NCBI RefSeq assembly: GCF_030295425.1
Contig: NZ_AP027081.1
Location: 1 to 64,000 of the forward strand
From: Mesoterricola sediminis
GTDB taxonomy: Bacteria > Acidobacteriota > Holophagae > Holophagales > Holophagaceae
Direction of reading: 5' to 3'
DNA length: 64,000 bases
In this document: one piece after another, positions 1 to 12,681 of the stretch
Layout: every line of letters begins with the position of its first letter
How positions within the stretch are numbered: position 1 is the first letter of the stretch
Position numbers and translations under genes: made by a program
The notes under the pieces: model-generated
What the model was told of the DNA's origin: nothing
The model's database searches: none
The model's input: the letters and a program-made list of their open reading frames with translations, nothing else

Positions 1-100
1 AGTAGATCTCCCGAATCCAGGATGGAGTCCAGGGGCCTCCCTTTCCCGGGGCGCAGACGCTCCGGGCCATCGCCGTTTCGGATCGAGGTGGGACGCACGA

Positions 101-1480
101 ATGCAGACGAATGACGCTCAGGACCTCTGGGAAACCCTGCGCAAGGGGCTGGCCAATCATCTGCCCGAGCGGACCTTCCACGACTGGATCGAACCGTGCC
201 GGCCCCTCAGCTTCGATGGCACCACCCTCCTGATCCAGGTGCCCTCCCCTTCCGCCCGGATCTGGATCGAGCAGCAGCTCGCCGAGGAGTTCCACGATGT
301 GCTCGTCCAGTGCGACCTGGCCAGCCTCCGGCTGGGCTTCATGGTCGCCGGCGACGCCAAGACCGCCCCGGCTCCGGCCAAGGGCCGCCCCGCCGTCACC
401 GCGCCGGCCGAGACGCCCCTGGACAGCCCCTTCCCCCAGGGCTTCCAGCGCTACACCCTGGACCGCTTCGTCGTGGGCCCCAGCAGCCAGCTGGCCTTCG
501 CCGCCGCCAACGCGGTGGTCGAGAACCACGGGCGGAGCAACTCCACCCTCAACATGAACCCCCTGTTCATCTATGGGGGCTCCGGCCTGGGCAAGACCCA
601 CCTGATGATCGGCATCGGCAAGGGCATCCTGGCCAAGTCGCCGGGCGTGAAGGTGGCCTACCTGAAGGTGGACAACTTCTTCAACGAGCTCACCATCGCC
701 ATCCGGGCCAAGAACACCGAGCCCATGCGCAAGAAGTACCAGCAGAACGACCTGCTGCTCCTGGACGATGTGCAGACCCTGGGCCGCATGGAGCGCACCC
801 AGGAGGAGATCTTCTACATCCTTGAGTACCTCCTGCAGTACGGAAAGCAGATCGTCATCACCTCGGACAAGCCGCCCCAGAAGCTGGAAGGCTTGCACGA
901 CCGCCTCATCACGCGGTGCAAGTGGGGCCTCACGGCGGACATCCAGCCCCCCGACTTCGAGACCCGGGTGGCCATCCTCCGCAAGAAGCTCGAGGACGAG
1001 GTCTTCAAGGACCTGCCCCACGTGCCCGAGGACGTCATCACCTTCATCGCCCACAAGGCCAAGGGCAGCGTCCGCGACCTGGAGGGCCTCCTCACCCGCG
1101 TCGTCTTCCAGAGCAGCTTCCTGGGCGTCGCGCCCAGCCTGGACGTGGCGCAGCAGGCCTTCATGGGCCAGACGGGCTCCGAGGCCACGGCGTCCATCTC
1201 CATGGAGAAGATCTGCCGGACGACGGCGGAGACCTACGGCATCTCCTTCACCGACCTGATGAAGAAGAAGTCCCGGCACCAGAGCATCCTCCTGCCCCGC
1301 CAGGTCGCCATGTACCTCACCCGCGAGCTCACGGCGGCGTCCTTCACGGAAATCGGCCGGAATTTCAACGATATGCACCACAGCACGGTGATGAACGCCA
1401 TCGAGTCCGTGAAGAACCGCATGCAGAAGGATGCTGATTTCCACAAGCTCGTCCACTCCCTCCTGAATAGCATCCAGTGA
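101..1480 (+). CDS. dnaA: Chromosomal replication initiator protein DnaA
   Basis: ATP-dependent initiator that binds DnaA boxes at oriC, melts the origin and loads the helicase. The 459-aa product has the usual four-domain layout: an N-terminal helicase-interaction domain (about 1-85), a short Ala/Pro linker, an AAA+ domain with Walker A (GGSGLGKTH, K165) and Walker B (LLLLDDV, D222-D223), and a C-terminal DNA-binding domain with the signature HHSTVMNAI near residues 426-434. Length and motif spacing are normal. The ATG at 101 is preceded by GAGGTGGG. It heads the classical dnaA-dnaN-gyrB-gyrA order, placing this window at the replication origin region. Only 100 bases of upstream sequence are present, so its promoter and autoregulatory sites cannot be judged. 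Confidence 0.98.
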   Translation: MQTNDAQDLWETLRKGLANHLPERTFHDWIEPCRPLSFDGTTLLIQVPSPSARIWIEQQLAEEFHDVLVQCDLASLRLGFMVAGDAKTAPAPAKGRPAVTAPAETPLDSPFPQGFQRYTLDRFVVGPSSQLAFAAANAVVENHGRSNSTLNMNPLFIYGGSGLGKTHLMIGIGKGILAKSPGVKVAYLKVDNFFNELTIAIRAKNTEPMRKKYQQNDLLLLDDVQTLGRMERTQEEIFYILEYLLQYGKQIVITSDKPPQKLEGLHDRLITRCKWGLTADIQPPDFETRVAILRKKLEDEVFKDLPHVPEDVITFIAHKAKGSVRDLEGLLTRVVFQSSFLGVAPSLDVAQQAFMGQTGSEATASISMEKICRTTAETYGISFTDLMKKKSRHQSILLPRQVAMYLTRELTAASFTEIGRNFNDMHHSTVMNAIESVKNRMQKDADFHKLVHSLLNSIQ

Positions 1481-1706
1481 AATGATTAACTTTGCGGAAC
1501 CACTCCGCAGACCTCCCCCCGTCCGCCCTGCGGATCCGCGGCGGAAATCCGCAGCGGCCAGGGGGTCCCACCTGGATCCGCACCTCCTTTCCGCGAACCC
1601 GCCGCTGGTACCCGCATCTGCCCCGAGGGCTCTTTTCCAGCTACACTAAGGGTTTGACCGTCATTTCCGCAGGGTAGGCCGCCACTCAGCATAATCAGGG
1701 TGATTC
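1481..1706. repeat. dnaA-dnaN spacer with repeated TGCGGA motifs and two inverted repeats
   Basis: The 226-bp spacer holds six copies of TGCGGA or its complement (1493-1498, 1504-1509, 1529-1534, 1548-1553, 1577-1582, 1666-1671). The first two form a stem with a 5-base loop. CTGCGGAT at 1528-1535 and ATCCGCAG at 1547-1554 form a perfect 8-bp inverted repeat. I see no DnaA-box consensus TTATCCACA. The stems could terminate dnaA transcription, or the repeated hexamer could be a protein-binding array; the sequence alone does not decide. Confidence 0.6.
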
Positions 1707-5397
<3,691 letters not shown>

Positions 5398-5426
5398 CAA
5401 GTCCTTGAATGACAGTAATACCCAGC

Positions 5427-5442
5427 TGTTCCACGTGGAACC
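5427..5442. other. parS-like palindrome between gyrB and gyrA
   Basis: TGTTCCACGTGGAACC contains the perfect 14-bp palindrome GTTCCACGTGGAAC (5428-5441). The general bacterial parS consensus is TGTTTCACGTGAAACA, so this site differs by the symmetric T/A to C/G change in each arm and by the last base. The same 14-bp core recurs at 15609-15622. Such sites cluster near oriC and load the ParB partition protein. No parA or parB gene lies in the window. Confidence 0.72.
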
Positions 5443-5454
5443 ACGGAAGCCTGA

Positions 5455-8070
5455 ATGACCCAGAACGCCCGAATCGAGCCCATCGAGATTGAAAAGGAAA
5501 TGCGGAAGTCCTACCTCGATTACGCCATGAGCGTGATCGTGGGCCGGGCCCTTCCGGATGTGCGGGACGGCCTCAAGCCGGTGCACCGCCGCGTCCTCTA
5601 CGCCATGCGGGAGGGCGGCAACGACTGGAACCGCCCCTACAAGAAATCCGCGCGCACCGTCGGCGACGTGATGGGCAAGTACCATCCCCACGGGGATTCC
5701 GCCATCTACGACACCCTCGTCCGCCTGGCCCAGCCCTTCTCCATGCGCCACGTGCTGGTGGACGGCCAGGGCAACTTCGGCTCCATCGACGGCGACAGCG
5801 CCGCGGCCATGCGCTACACCGAGGCCCGGCTCTCCCGCCTGGCCAACGAGATGATGTCCGACCTGGACCAGGACACGGTGGACTGGGGCCCCAACTACGA
5901 CGACAGCCTGGAGGAACCCCTCACCCTCCCCACCCGGTTCCCCAACCTGCTCGTCAACGGCAGCCAGGGCATCGCCGTGGGCATGGCCACCAGCATCCCG
6001 CCCCACAACCTGCGGGAGTGCTGCAACGCCCTCATCGCCATGGTGGACGACCCCACCCTGGGGCTGGACGCCATCATGGGCTACATCCACGGGCCGGATT
6101 TCCCGGGCGGCGGCATCATGCTCGGCACGGAGGGGGTCTACGACGCCTACCGCACCGGCCGGGGCCGCTGCATCGTCCGGGCCAAGGCCCACGTGGAGCA
6201 GATCAAGCGGGCCGGTGACCGTGAGCAGCTGGTGTTCACCGAGCTGCCCTACCAGGTGAACAAGGCCACCCTGCTCGAGAAGATCGCCGAGCTGGTCCAC
6301 GAGAAGAAGATCGAAGGCATCAGCGACCTCCGGGACGAAAGCGACCGCGAGGGCATCCGCATGGTGGTGGAGCTGAAGAAGGGCGAGCCCAGCGACATCG
6401 TCCTGAACCAGCTGTACCAGCTGACGGCCCTCCAGAGCTCCTTCGGCATCACCATGCTCTGCATCGTGAACGGCCAGCCGCGCATCCTGAACCTGCGCGA
6501 GATCCTCCGGGAGTTCATCGGCTTCCGCCGCGAGGTCGTCACCCGCCGCACCATGTTCCAGCTGCGCAAGGCCGAGGAGCGCCACCACATCGTGATGGGC
6601 CTCGTCATCGCCCTGGACCACCTGGACGCCGTGATCAAGCTGATCCGCGCCGCCGCCAGCCCCGAGGAGGCCAAGCAGGGCCTCATGGAGGGCGCCTTCG
6701 CCACGGCCGCGGCCCTGAAGAAGAACCCGGCCCTCCGCCTCTCCGACAAGCAGGCCCAGGCCATCCTGGACATGCGGCTGCAGCGCCTCACCGGCCTGGA
6801 GCGGGAGAAGATCCTGGAGGAACTGCGGGAACTGGAGGCCACCATCGCCGGCCTCAAGGCCATCCTGGCCGACGATCACCTCCTGATGAAGGTCATCCGC
6901 GACGAATTCCAGGCGGTCGCCGACCAGTTCGGCAACGACCGGCGCACCGAGATCACCGCCTTCTCCGGCAACATCCGCATGGAGGACGTGGTCCCCGACG
7001 AGGAGATGGTGGTCACCATGTCCAAGGCCGGGTACATCAAGCGCACGGCCCTGGCCGCCTACCGGCGCCAGAAGCGGGGCGGCAAGGGCAAGCTGGGCAT
7101 GAAGACGAAGGATGAGGATTTCGTGGAACGCCTCTTCCTCACCAAGGCCCACGACACCCTCCTCGTCTTCACGGACCGGGGCTACGCCTACGCCCTCAAG
7201 GTGTACGACCTGCCGGAGGCCGCCGCCTCCACCCGCGGCAAGCACATCAAGAACCTGATCAGCCTCAAGGACGAGGAGAAGGTCGTCACCCTCCTGGCCC
7301 TCCGCGAGTTCCCCGAGGAGCACCACCTCGTCTTCGCGACCGCCGACGGCACCGTCAAGAAGACCAGCCTCAGCCTCTACGCCAATATCCGGGCCAACGG
7401 CCTCATCGCGCTCAACATCGAGGAGGGCAACAGCCTCGTGAGCGTGCGGGTGTCCACGGGGAACCAGCAGATCCTCCTCGTGAGCGCCCTGGGCAAGGCC
7501 ATCCGCTTCCCCGAGGAGGACGTCCGCGCCATGGGCCGCACCGCCACCGGCGTCCGGGGCATGCGCCTGGGCTCCGGCGACGAGATCGTGGACATGGAAG
7601 TCATCGACGCCCTGCCCGACCTGGCCGAGGGCGAGGAGGCCGACGAGGCCACCGCCGCCCACGGGCTGCTCCTCACCGTCACCGAAAAGGGCTACGGCAA
7701 GCGCAGCCTCCTCCAGGACTACCGCCTGCAGGGCCGGGGCGGCACGGGCGTGATCAACATCCGCGCCGGCGTCCGGAACGGCAAGGTGGTCGGCTCCGTG
7801 CTCGTGAAGCCGGGCGAAGGCTGCCTCCTGATCTCCCAGGAGGGCATGGTCATCCGCTTTGCCACGGACGACGTGCGCAAGACCGGCCGCGCCGCCCTGG
7901 GGGTGCGCCTCCTGAACCTCCCCACCGAATCGGACCGCGTCGTCGGCCTGGCCAAGATCGACGCCAGCGCCCAGGCCCTGGACGAGGAGGAGGACGTGGA
8001 CCTCGTGGTGGACGCCGAGCACGCCAACCCTGGACCGGATGAGTCCGGCGAGCCCCAGCGCCTCCTCTAG
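5455..8070 (+). CDS. gyrA: DNA gyrase subunit A
   Basis: DNA-breakage and reunion subunit of gyrase. The 871-aa protein starts with the typical segment leading to [20 protein letters not shown], has the quinolone-resistance region [17 protein letters not shown] with Ser and Asp at the positions of E. coli S83 and D87, and the active-site tyrosine Y121 in [11 protein letters not shown]. The C-terminal half carries the beta-pinwheel repeats and the GyrA box (QKRGGKGK). The tail is acidic ([11 protein letters not shown]). The ATG at 5455 is 57 bp after gyrB, with the parS-like palindrome in that gap. A terminator hairpin follows the stop codon. Confidence 0.97.
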   Translation: MTQNARIEPIEIEKEMRKSYLDYAMSVIVGRALPDVRDGLKPVHRRVLYAMREGGNDWNRPYKKSARTVGDVMGKYHPHGDSAIYDTLVRLAQPFSMRHVLVDGQGNFGSIDGDSAAAMRYTEARLSRLANEMMSDLDQDTVDWGPNYDDSLEEPLTLPTRFPNLLVNGSQGIAVGMATSIPPHNLRECCNALIAMVDDPTLGLDAIMGYIHGPDFPGGGIMLGTEGVYDAYRTGRGRCIVRAKAHVEQIKRAGDREQLVFTELPYQVNKATLLEKIAELVHEKKIEGISDLRDESDREGIRMVVELKKGEPSDIVLNQLYQLTALQSSFGITMLCIVNGQPRILNLREILREFIGFRREVVTRRTMFQLRKAEERHHIVMGLVIALDHLDAVIKLIRAAASPEEAKQGLMEGAFATAAALKKNPALRLSDKQAQAILDMRLQRLTGLEREKILEELRELEATIAGLKAILADDHLLMKVIRDEFQAVADQFGNDRRTEITAFSGNIRMEDVVPDEEMVVTMSKAGYIKRTALAAYRRQKRGGKGKLGMKTKDEDFVERLFLTKAHDTLLVFTDRGYAYALKVYDLPEAAASTRGKHIKNLISLKDEEKVVTLLALREFPEEHHLVFATADGTVKKTSLSLYANIRANGLIALNIEEGNSLVSVRVSTGNQQILLVSALGKAIRFPEEDVRAMGRTATGVRGMRLGSGDEIVDMEVIDALPDLAEGEEADEATAAHGLLLTVTEKGYGKRSLLQDYRLQGRGGTGVINIRAGVRNGKVVGSVLVKPGEGCLLISQEGMVIRFATDDVRKTGRAALGVRLLNLPTESDRVVGLAKIDASAQALDEEEDVDLVVDAEHANPGPDESGEPQRLL

Positions 8071-8091
8071 GCGCCTATCCGCCGGCAAGAC

Positions 8092-8119
8092 GAGGGCCGC
8101 CCCCCGGGGCGGCCCTTTC
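8092..8119 (+). terminator. Rho-independent terminator after gyrA
   Basis: Starting 22 bases after the gyrA stop, AGGGCCGCC and GGCGGCCCT form a GC-only stem around a short C/G loop, followed by TTCCTCGT. The T tract is interrupted, but stem strength and location support termination of the gyrB-gyrA transcript. Confidence 0.75.
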
Positions 8120-8192
8120 CTCGTACCCCCCGAAACAGCGGCGCGGGCACGCCGTGGAACCGATACTGGAGTACAGGGAACAGGAGGACCGT

Positions 8193-8333
8193 ATGCACTT
8201 CCACGTCCCTCACCCCCACTTCCAGCACACCGCCCTCTTCAGCCACGTCTCGGACGTGATGAACGTGGTGCTCATCCTGCTGGGCCTCCTCGTGGCGCTG
8301 CTGGCCGCGGGCGGCTACACCGTCCACGACTGA
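8193..8333 (+). CDS. Small single-pass membrane protein (46 aa), His-rich N terminus
   Basis: A short reading frame whose ATG at 8193 lies five bases after a good ribosome-binding site (AGGAGG-like, in CAGGAGGACC). The product starts with a His-rich stretch (MHFHVPHPHFQH), then has a hydrophobic helix NVVLILLGLLVALLAAGG (about residues 24-41) long enough to span a membrane once, and ends GYTVHD. Its stop codon TGA (8331-8333) directly abuts the stop codon of the convergent GGDEF gene, giving the palindrome TGATCA. I do not recognise the family. The ribosome-binding site, hydrophobic segment and use of all the available space argue for a real gene; the histidines suggest possible metal contact, which is speculation. 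Confidence 0.6.
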   Translation: MHFHVPHPHFQHTALFSHVSDVMNVVLILLGLLVALLAAGGYTVHD

Positions 8334-10451
8334 TCAGCTGTTCCAGGCGATGGGCCGTTCCGCCATGGCTTCCGCGCGCAGGATGCCGTCCGCGACGAGC
8401 TTGGCCACATCCGGATAGGCGCCCAGGCGCTCCTTGAGGTCGGCGTCCGGGCCATCCTCCGCCTCGTGCACACCCACCCAGGTGTTGCGACCAGAGGCCT
8501 TGGCGGCGTACAGACACTGGTCCGCCACTTCGGCCACCTTCTCCCAGGCCACCAGCGCGGGGTCCTTGCGGAAGAAGGGGTAGGTGGCGAAGCCCACGGA
8601 GCAGGTCTTGTGGACGATCCGGCCCTCCCCGATATCGAAGGGGAAGGCTTCGACCCGGGACCGGATGCGCTCGGCGACGATGTGGGCCTCGGTCCGGGAG
8701 GTGTGCTTGGCCACGACGAAGAACTCCTCGCCCCCCCACCGGACGACCGTATCCGAGTCGCGCATGGTGCTGGAGAGGATGGAGGCGAACTGGCGCAGGA
8801 CCTGGTCCCCGGCGGCGTGGCCGTGGGTATCGTTGACTTGCTTGAAATGATCAATATCGATCATGAAGAAGATCACGTCGATGTTGAGGGGCATGCGGGT
8901 CTTGCCCGCCTCGGTGAGGCCTGAGCGCTGGAGGCGGTGGATCTGGGCGAGGTCCTCGGCGATGCGGGAGGTCAGGTAGCGGCGGTTGGCCAGGGAGGTG
9001 AGGGGATCCCGCAGGCTCATGTCGGCCAGGGCCTTGTTGGCGGCCTGGAGCTTCTTCCGCCCCGCCACCAGGACGGCCGCGGTGCCCAGGCCCAGCAGGC
9101 CGATGGCGGTCCAGAGGAAGCGGAGCCGGAGCTGGTTGCGCCGCTCGCGGTTGAGGGCATCGATCTGGAGCTGCTTCTTGTCGATCTCGAAGGCGGCGCT
9201 GGCATCGGCGATGTGCTTCTGGTCCTGCACCCGCTTCAGGTCGTCGCTGAGGGCCTTGAACTGGAGTTCCGTCTCGTAGGCCTTGCGCCACTCCCCCGCG
9301 AAGGCGTACTCCTCGGCGAGGATGCCCACGATCTCGGCGGTGTCGTTCCGGGCCTGGGAGGCCTTGAAGTGCTCCAGGCCGGCCACGATGGCCTTGAGTC
9401 CCTCGGCGCTGTTGCCCAGGCGGTTGAGGGCGATGCCCTGGTTCACCTGGCTCACGGCGATGGAGGCGGCGTTGCCGGCCTCCCGGGCCAGGCGGAGGCC
9501 GGCCTCGGCGTACTTCAGGCAGGTGCGGTAGTCCTTCTTCCGGAGGTAGGCGTCGGCCATGTTCACGGCCACGGTGAGTTCGATGTCCGGATCCTGGGAG
9601 ATCCTGGCCAGCTCCCGGCTCTTGGCCAGCTCCTCCAGCTGATGGTCCGTGTCGTTGAGGAACCCGTAGGTGTTGGCGAAGTTCAGGTGGATGGTGGCGA
9701 GGAGTTCCGGGTTCTTGAGGGGCTCCGCGGTGGCGATGGCCTGGCGGTGGTAGGACACGGCCTCGTCGAGGCGCCCGAGGAGCTGAAGGAGGGTCCCCAT
9801 CTGGTCCAGCACGTTGCTGAGGCCGGCGGAATCCTGGGCTTCCTGGTAGGTCTTCATGGCCCGCTGGTACCAGCCGATGGCCTCCGGGAAGCGGCCCAGG
9901 TCCCGGTTGGCGGTGCCCAGGGAACGCTGGGCCCGGCCGAGGAGGCGATGGATCTCGCTGTCCTCGGGCTGCTTCTTCAGGTAGCCCTCCATGGCGGGGA
10001 TCAGGCCCTCCAGGACGGGCCGGGCGTCACCGGGGCGCTCCTTCAGGATGAGGACGAGGGCGCCCTCCATCCCCACCAGGAAGTGGTCCCGGGGCTGGCC
10101 GGCATGGGCGACCTGGGCCCGCGCTTCGGCGAGCCGGGCCTCGGCCTCCGGGATGCGGAGCAGGACGTTGAGGTCGCGCACGAGGCCGATGAGGAGCGCG
10201 GTGCGGATGGCAGGCTCCTCGTCGGGTTTGAGGAGCTGGAGGGCCTCCTGGGCGAGGGCGACGGAGGCCACGGGGTGGTTGCGGTTGTCCGCGTCGATGC
10301 GCTTGCGCAGATCCGCGATCCGCTTCGCGGTGGCCGCGGGCACCGCCGCCGCCAGGGGCTGGGACACACCCGTCCCGCCCAGCAGGCCGATGGCGAGGGC
10401 CACGGGACAAGCTGCTCTTCGGATAATCGCCAGCCGAGGGATGGATCCCAT
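8334..10451 (-). CDS. TPR-domain diguanylate cyclase (GGDEF) with signal peptide
   Basis: Predicted enzyme making cyclic di-GMP from two GTP. The 705-aa product has an N-terminal signal sequence (cleavage region near ...SQPLAAAVPAATA), a long periplasmic array of tetratricopeptide repeats (about 40-400), a coiled segment, one membrane helix (LWTAIGLLGLGTAAVLVAG, about 443-463) and a cytoplasmic GGDEF domain. The active site is GGEEF (about 571-575), preceded at the canonical distance by RDSD, an RxxD product-inhibition site, so the domain looks active and feedback-controlled. No EAL or HD-GYP domain is present. The ATG at 10451 is chosen because it starts the signal peptide. No Shine-Dalgarno lies near it, and a TATACT box ends seven bases upstream, suggesting a leaderless mRNA. 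Confidence 0.9.
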   Translation of the reverse strand: MGSIPRLAIIRRAACPVALAIGLLGGTGVSQPLAAAVPAATAKRIADLRKRIDADNRNHPVASVALAQEALQLLKPDEEPAIRTALLIGLVRDLNVLLRIPEAEARLAEARAQVAHAGQPRDHFLVGMEGALVLILKERPGDARPVLEGLIPAMEGYLKKQPEDSEIHRLLGRAQRSLGTANRDLGRFPEAIGWYQRAMKTYQEAQDSAGLSNVLDQMGTLLQLLGRLDEAVSYHRQAIATAEPLKNPELLATIHLNFANTYGFLNDTDHQLEELAKSRELARISQDPDIELTVAVNMADAYLRKKDYRTCLKYAEAGLRLAREAGNAASIAVSQVNQGIALNRLGNSAEGLKAIVAGLEHFKASQARNDTAEIVGILAEEYAFAGEWRKAYETELQFKALSDDLKRVQDQKHIADASAAFEIDKKQLQIDALNRERRNQLRLRFLWTAIGLLGLGTAAVLVAGRKKLQAANKALADMSLRDPLTSLANRRYLTSRIAEDLAQIHRLQRSGLTEAGKTRMPLNIDVIFFMIDIDHFKQVNDTHGHAAGDQVLRQFASILSSTMRDSDTVVRWGGEEFFVVAKHTSRTEAHIVAERIRSRVEAFPFDIGEGRIVHKTCSVGFATYPFFRKDPALVAWEKVAEVADQCLYAAKASGRNTWVGVHEAEDGPDADLKERLGAYPDVAKLVADGILRAEAMAERPIAWNS

Positions 10452-10457
10452 GGCAGC

Positions 10458-10463
10458 AGTATA
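10458..10463 (-). promoter_or_regulatory. -10 element TATACT just upstream of the GGDEF start
   Basis: On the minus strand TATACT is followed by GCTGCC and the ATG, so transcription from this box would start on or next to the initiation codon. No convincing -35 box is visible at the expected distance. Confidence 0.4.
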
Positions 10464-10465
10464 GC

Positions 10466-10912
10466 TTATATCTCCCCGGGGCCGAGGTAGGCTTTCCAGT
10501 CGCCGGACGGAAGTTCGACGGCCTCGCGCTCCAGGCGGGGAAGCCGGTCCGCCGGGAATACGTAGGCCCAGGCCGCGTACCGGTGCCCGGAGTCCAGGAC
10601 CACGGGGAGGGCGATCCGCTCGAAGAGCCCCGTGTCCGCCCCTTCGAGGGGATCCAGGTCCGCGACGGCCGAGGCCAGGGCGTCCGCATCCTCGTAGCCC
10701 ACGAAGACCCCCCGCACCCAGCCCGGGCCGGGCGGGTCCCCGCCGGGGTCCTCCCCGGGCACGAGGGCGGGGTAGCCGTGGGCCGGCAGGTGGAAGAGGC
10801 GCCCCGGCGCGAACGCGCCGATGGTGCCCTCCGGGTGGGTGCGGAGCAGCCACCGGTGGTGCCGGCCCCCCTCCCGGAGGGTGCCGTAGACGAAGAGGCC
10901 GTCGGGCTCCAT
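10466..10912 (-). CDS. Gamma-glutamylcyclotransferase (AIG2/GGACT)-like protein
   Basis: A 148-aa single-domain protein of the gamma-glutamylcyclotransferase-like fold. It opens with the diagnostic FVYGTLREGG (about 7-16), which forms the substrate pocket, and has the acidic motif LDPLEG, in which the Glu matches the general acid/base of the family. The family removes gamma-glutamyl groups as 5-oxoproline, but bacterial members have varied or unknown substrates, so the reaction is inferred only at fold level. It is followed on the same strand by the GGDEF gene and preceded by the response-regulator gene with 4 bp between them, so these probably share a transcript. The tyrosine usually following the motif is Phe here (LFERI). 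Confidence 0.8.
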   Translation of the reverse strand: MEPDGLFVYGTLREGGRHHRWLLRTHPEGTIGAFAPGRLFHLPAHGYPALVPGEDPGGDPPGPGWVRGVFVGYEDADALASAVADLDPLEGADTGLFERIALPVVLDSGHRYAAWAYVFPADRLPRLEREAVELPSGDWKAYLGPGEI

Positions 10913-10916
10913 CCGC

Positions 10917-11312
10917 TCAGGCCGCCGGGCCTGAGTCCTGGAGCAGGCGGTGCACCCGCTCGAGCAGGTCCTTGCTTCGGTAGGGCTTGGCGAGGAAGGC
11001 GGTGGTGGCCGTCGGGCGGGTCAACTCGGGCCGGCTGTCCGGGGAGAAGCCGCTGCTGATGAGGAAGCGCGTGCGCGGCGCGACCTGGAGGATCCGGTCC
11101 ATCACCTGGAACCCGTGAAGCCGGGGCATCACGAGATCCAGGATGATGAGATCGAACTGGGCCTGCCGGTCCATCCAGACATCGAGGCCGTCCTGGCCGT
11201 CCACCGCCTCCGTGACGGCATACCCCTGCCCTTCCAGGATCTCCCGGGCCATTTCTCTGATAAGTGGCTCATCGTCCACCACCAGGATGCGACCTTGGGG
11301 CCGGTCGGGCAT
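10917..11312 (-). CDS. Single-domain response regulator (CheY-like receiver)
   Basis: A 131-aa stand-alone receiver domain with no output domain. Phosphorylation residues are intact: the acidic pair in ILVVDDEP (about 9-16), the phospho-acceptor Asp in LIILDLVMP, the Ser in FLISSGF at the switch-Thr position, and the Lys in FLAKPY. Such proteins relay phosphoryl groups or act by protein-protein contact. No cognate histidine kinase is adjacent; it lies between glyA and the GGCT-like gene, all on the minus strand. The partner cannot be told from the sequence. Confidence 0.9.
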   Translation of the reverse strand: MPDRPQGRILVVDDEPLIREMAREILEGQGYAVTEAVDGQDGLDVWMDRQAQFDLIILDLVMPRLHGFQVMDRILQVAPRTRFLISSGFSPDSRPELTRPTATTAFLAKPYRSKDLLERVHRLLQDSGPAA

Positions 11313-11328
11313 GGGGGCTCCGGGGAAG

Positions 11329-12573
11329 CTACTCGGGAATGGGGAACTGGGCCGTGAGGGCGAAGACCTCGTCCCGGATGCGGGCGATGGCCGCCTCGTC
11401 GGCGCGGGAGCGGAGGGCGCTGTCGATCCAGCCGGCGATGCGCACCATCTCGGGCTCCTTCATGCCGCGCGTGGTGATGGCGGGGGAGCCGATGCGGACG
11501 CCGGAGGGCTTGAGCGGGGGATTGGGGTCGAAGGGGATGCCGTTCTTGTTGACGGTGATGCCGGCCTTGTCCAGGGCCTGCTCGGCCTCGTTGCCCAGGA
11601 TGCCCTGCTGGAAGACGTCCACCAGCATGAGGTGGTTGTCGGTGCCGCCGGAGACGATGCGCCAGCCCTTGGCCTGGAGCGCGGCGGCCAGGGCCGCGGC
11701 GTTGCGGACCACCTGGTCCTGGTAGGCCTTGAACCCGGGCTGGAGGGCCTCGCCGAGGGCCACGGCCTTGGCCGCCACCACGTGCATGAGCGGGCCGCCC
11801 TGGACGCCGGGGAAGAGGGCGCGGTCCAGGTCCTTGGCGAAGCGCTCGCGGCAGAGGACCAGGCCGCCCCGGGGCCCGCGCAGGGTCTTGTGGGTGGTCG
11901 TGGTGACGAAATCCGCGAAGGGCACGGGGCTGGGGTGGTGGCCCGTCGCGACGAGGCCGGCGATGTGGGCCATGTCGACCATCATGAGCGCGCCCACCTC
12001 GTCGGCGATGGCGCGGAAGGCGGCGAAGTCGAAGATGCGGGGATAGGCGGAGGCGCCCACCACGATGAGCTTGGGCTTGTGCTCGCGGGCCAGGCGGCGG
12101 ACCTCGTCCATGTCGACGCGCTCGGTCTCGCGGCTCACGTGGTAGCCGACGAACTTGTACAGGATGCCGGAGCTGTTCAGGGGGTGGCCGTGGGTGAGGT
12201 GGCCGCCGTGGGCCAGGTCCAGGCCGAGGACGGTGTCGCCGGGCTTGAGCACGGAGAAGTAGACGGCCATGTTGGCCTGGGCGCCGCTGTGGGGCTGGAC
12301 GTTGGCGTGCTCAGCGCCGAAGAGCTGCTTGGCGCGGGTGCGGGCCAGGTCCTCGACCTTGTCCACGTTCACGCAGCCGCCGTAGTAGCGCCGGCCGGGG
12401 TAGCCCTCGGCGTACTTGTTGGTGAAGTGGCTGCCCATGGCCTGCATGACGGCCAGGGAGGCGTAGTTCTCGGAGGCGATGAGCTCCAGGTGGTGGCGCT
12501 GTCGCGTGACTTCGAGCTCCAGCGCCTGGTAAACGGAGGGATCTGCGGCTTTCAGGGTTTCGTAATAGGACAT
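11329..12573 (-). CDS. glyA: Serine hydroxymethyltransferase
   Basis: PLP enzyme interconverting serine plus tetrahydrofolate with glycine plus methylene-THF, the main one-carbon source. The 414-aa length is normal. The PLP-binding lysine is in [13 protein letters not shown] (K229), and the N-terminal segment [12 protein letters not shown] and [10 protein letters not shown] are diagnostic. The ATG at 12573 lies after an AGGTGAGG-type ribosome-binding site on the minus strand. It is divergent from purB, whose ATG is 108 bp away, so the spacer must hold both promoters; both genes serve one-carbon or purine metabolism. Confidence 0.97.
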   Translation of the reverse strand: MSYYETLKAADPSVYQALELEVTRQRHHLELIASENYASLAVMQAMGSHFTNKYAEGYPGRRYYGGCVNVDKVEDLARTRAKQLFGAEHANVQPHSGAQANMAVYFSVLKPGDTVLGLDLAHGGHLTHGHPLNSSGILYKFVGYHVSRETERVDMDEVRRLAREHKPKLIVVGASAYPRIFDFAAFRAIADEVGALMMVDMAHIAGLVATGHHPSPVPFADFVTTTTHKTLRGPRGGLVLCRERFAKDLDRALFPGVQGGPLMHVVAAKAVALGEALQPGFKAYQDQVVRNAAALAAALQAKGWRIVSGGTDNHLMLVDVFQQGILGNEAEQALDKAGITVNKNGIPFDPNPPLKPSGVRIGSPAITTRGMKEPEMVRIAGWIDSALRSRADEAAIARIRDEVFALTAQFPIPE

Positions 12574-12681
12574 GGCCTCACCTCAAAGGTTGACGCCGTA
12601 AATCTTCTCACAAGCCGGGACGATGCACATGGAAAAGCGGGAAGGCCCTACATCTGCCAAAATGGAGGGGAAAGGTGACCC

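Noticed and set aside
1481-1706. Classical oriC with DnaA boxes
   Set aside because: No TTATCCACA-like box was found in either orientation; the spacer is described as a repeat cluster only.
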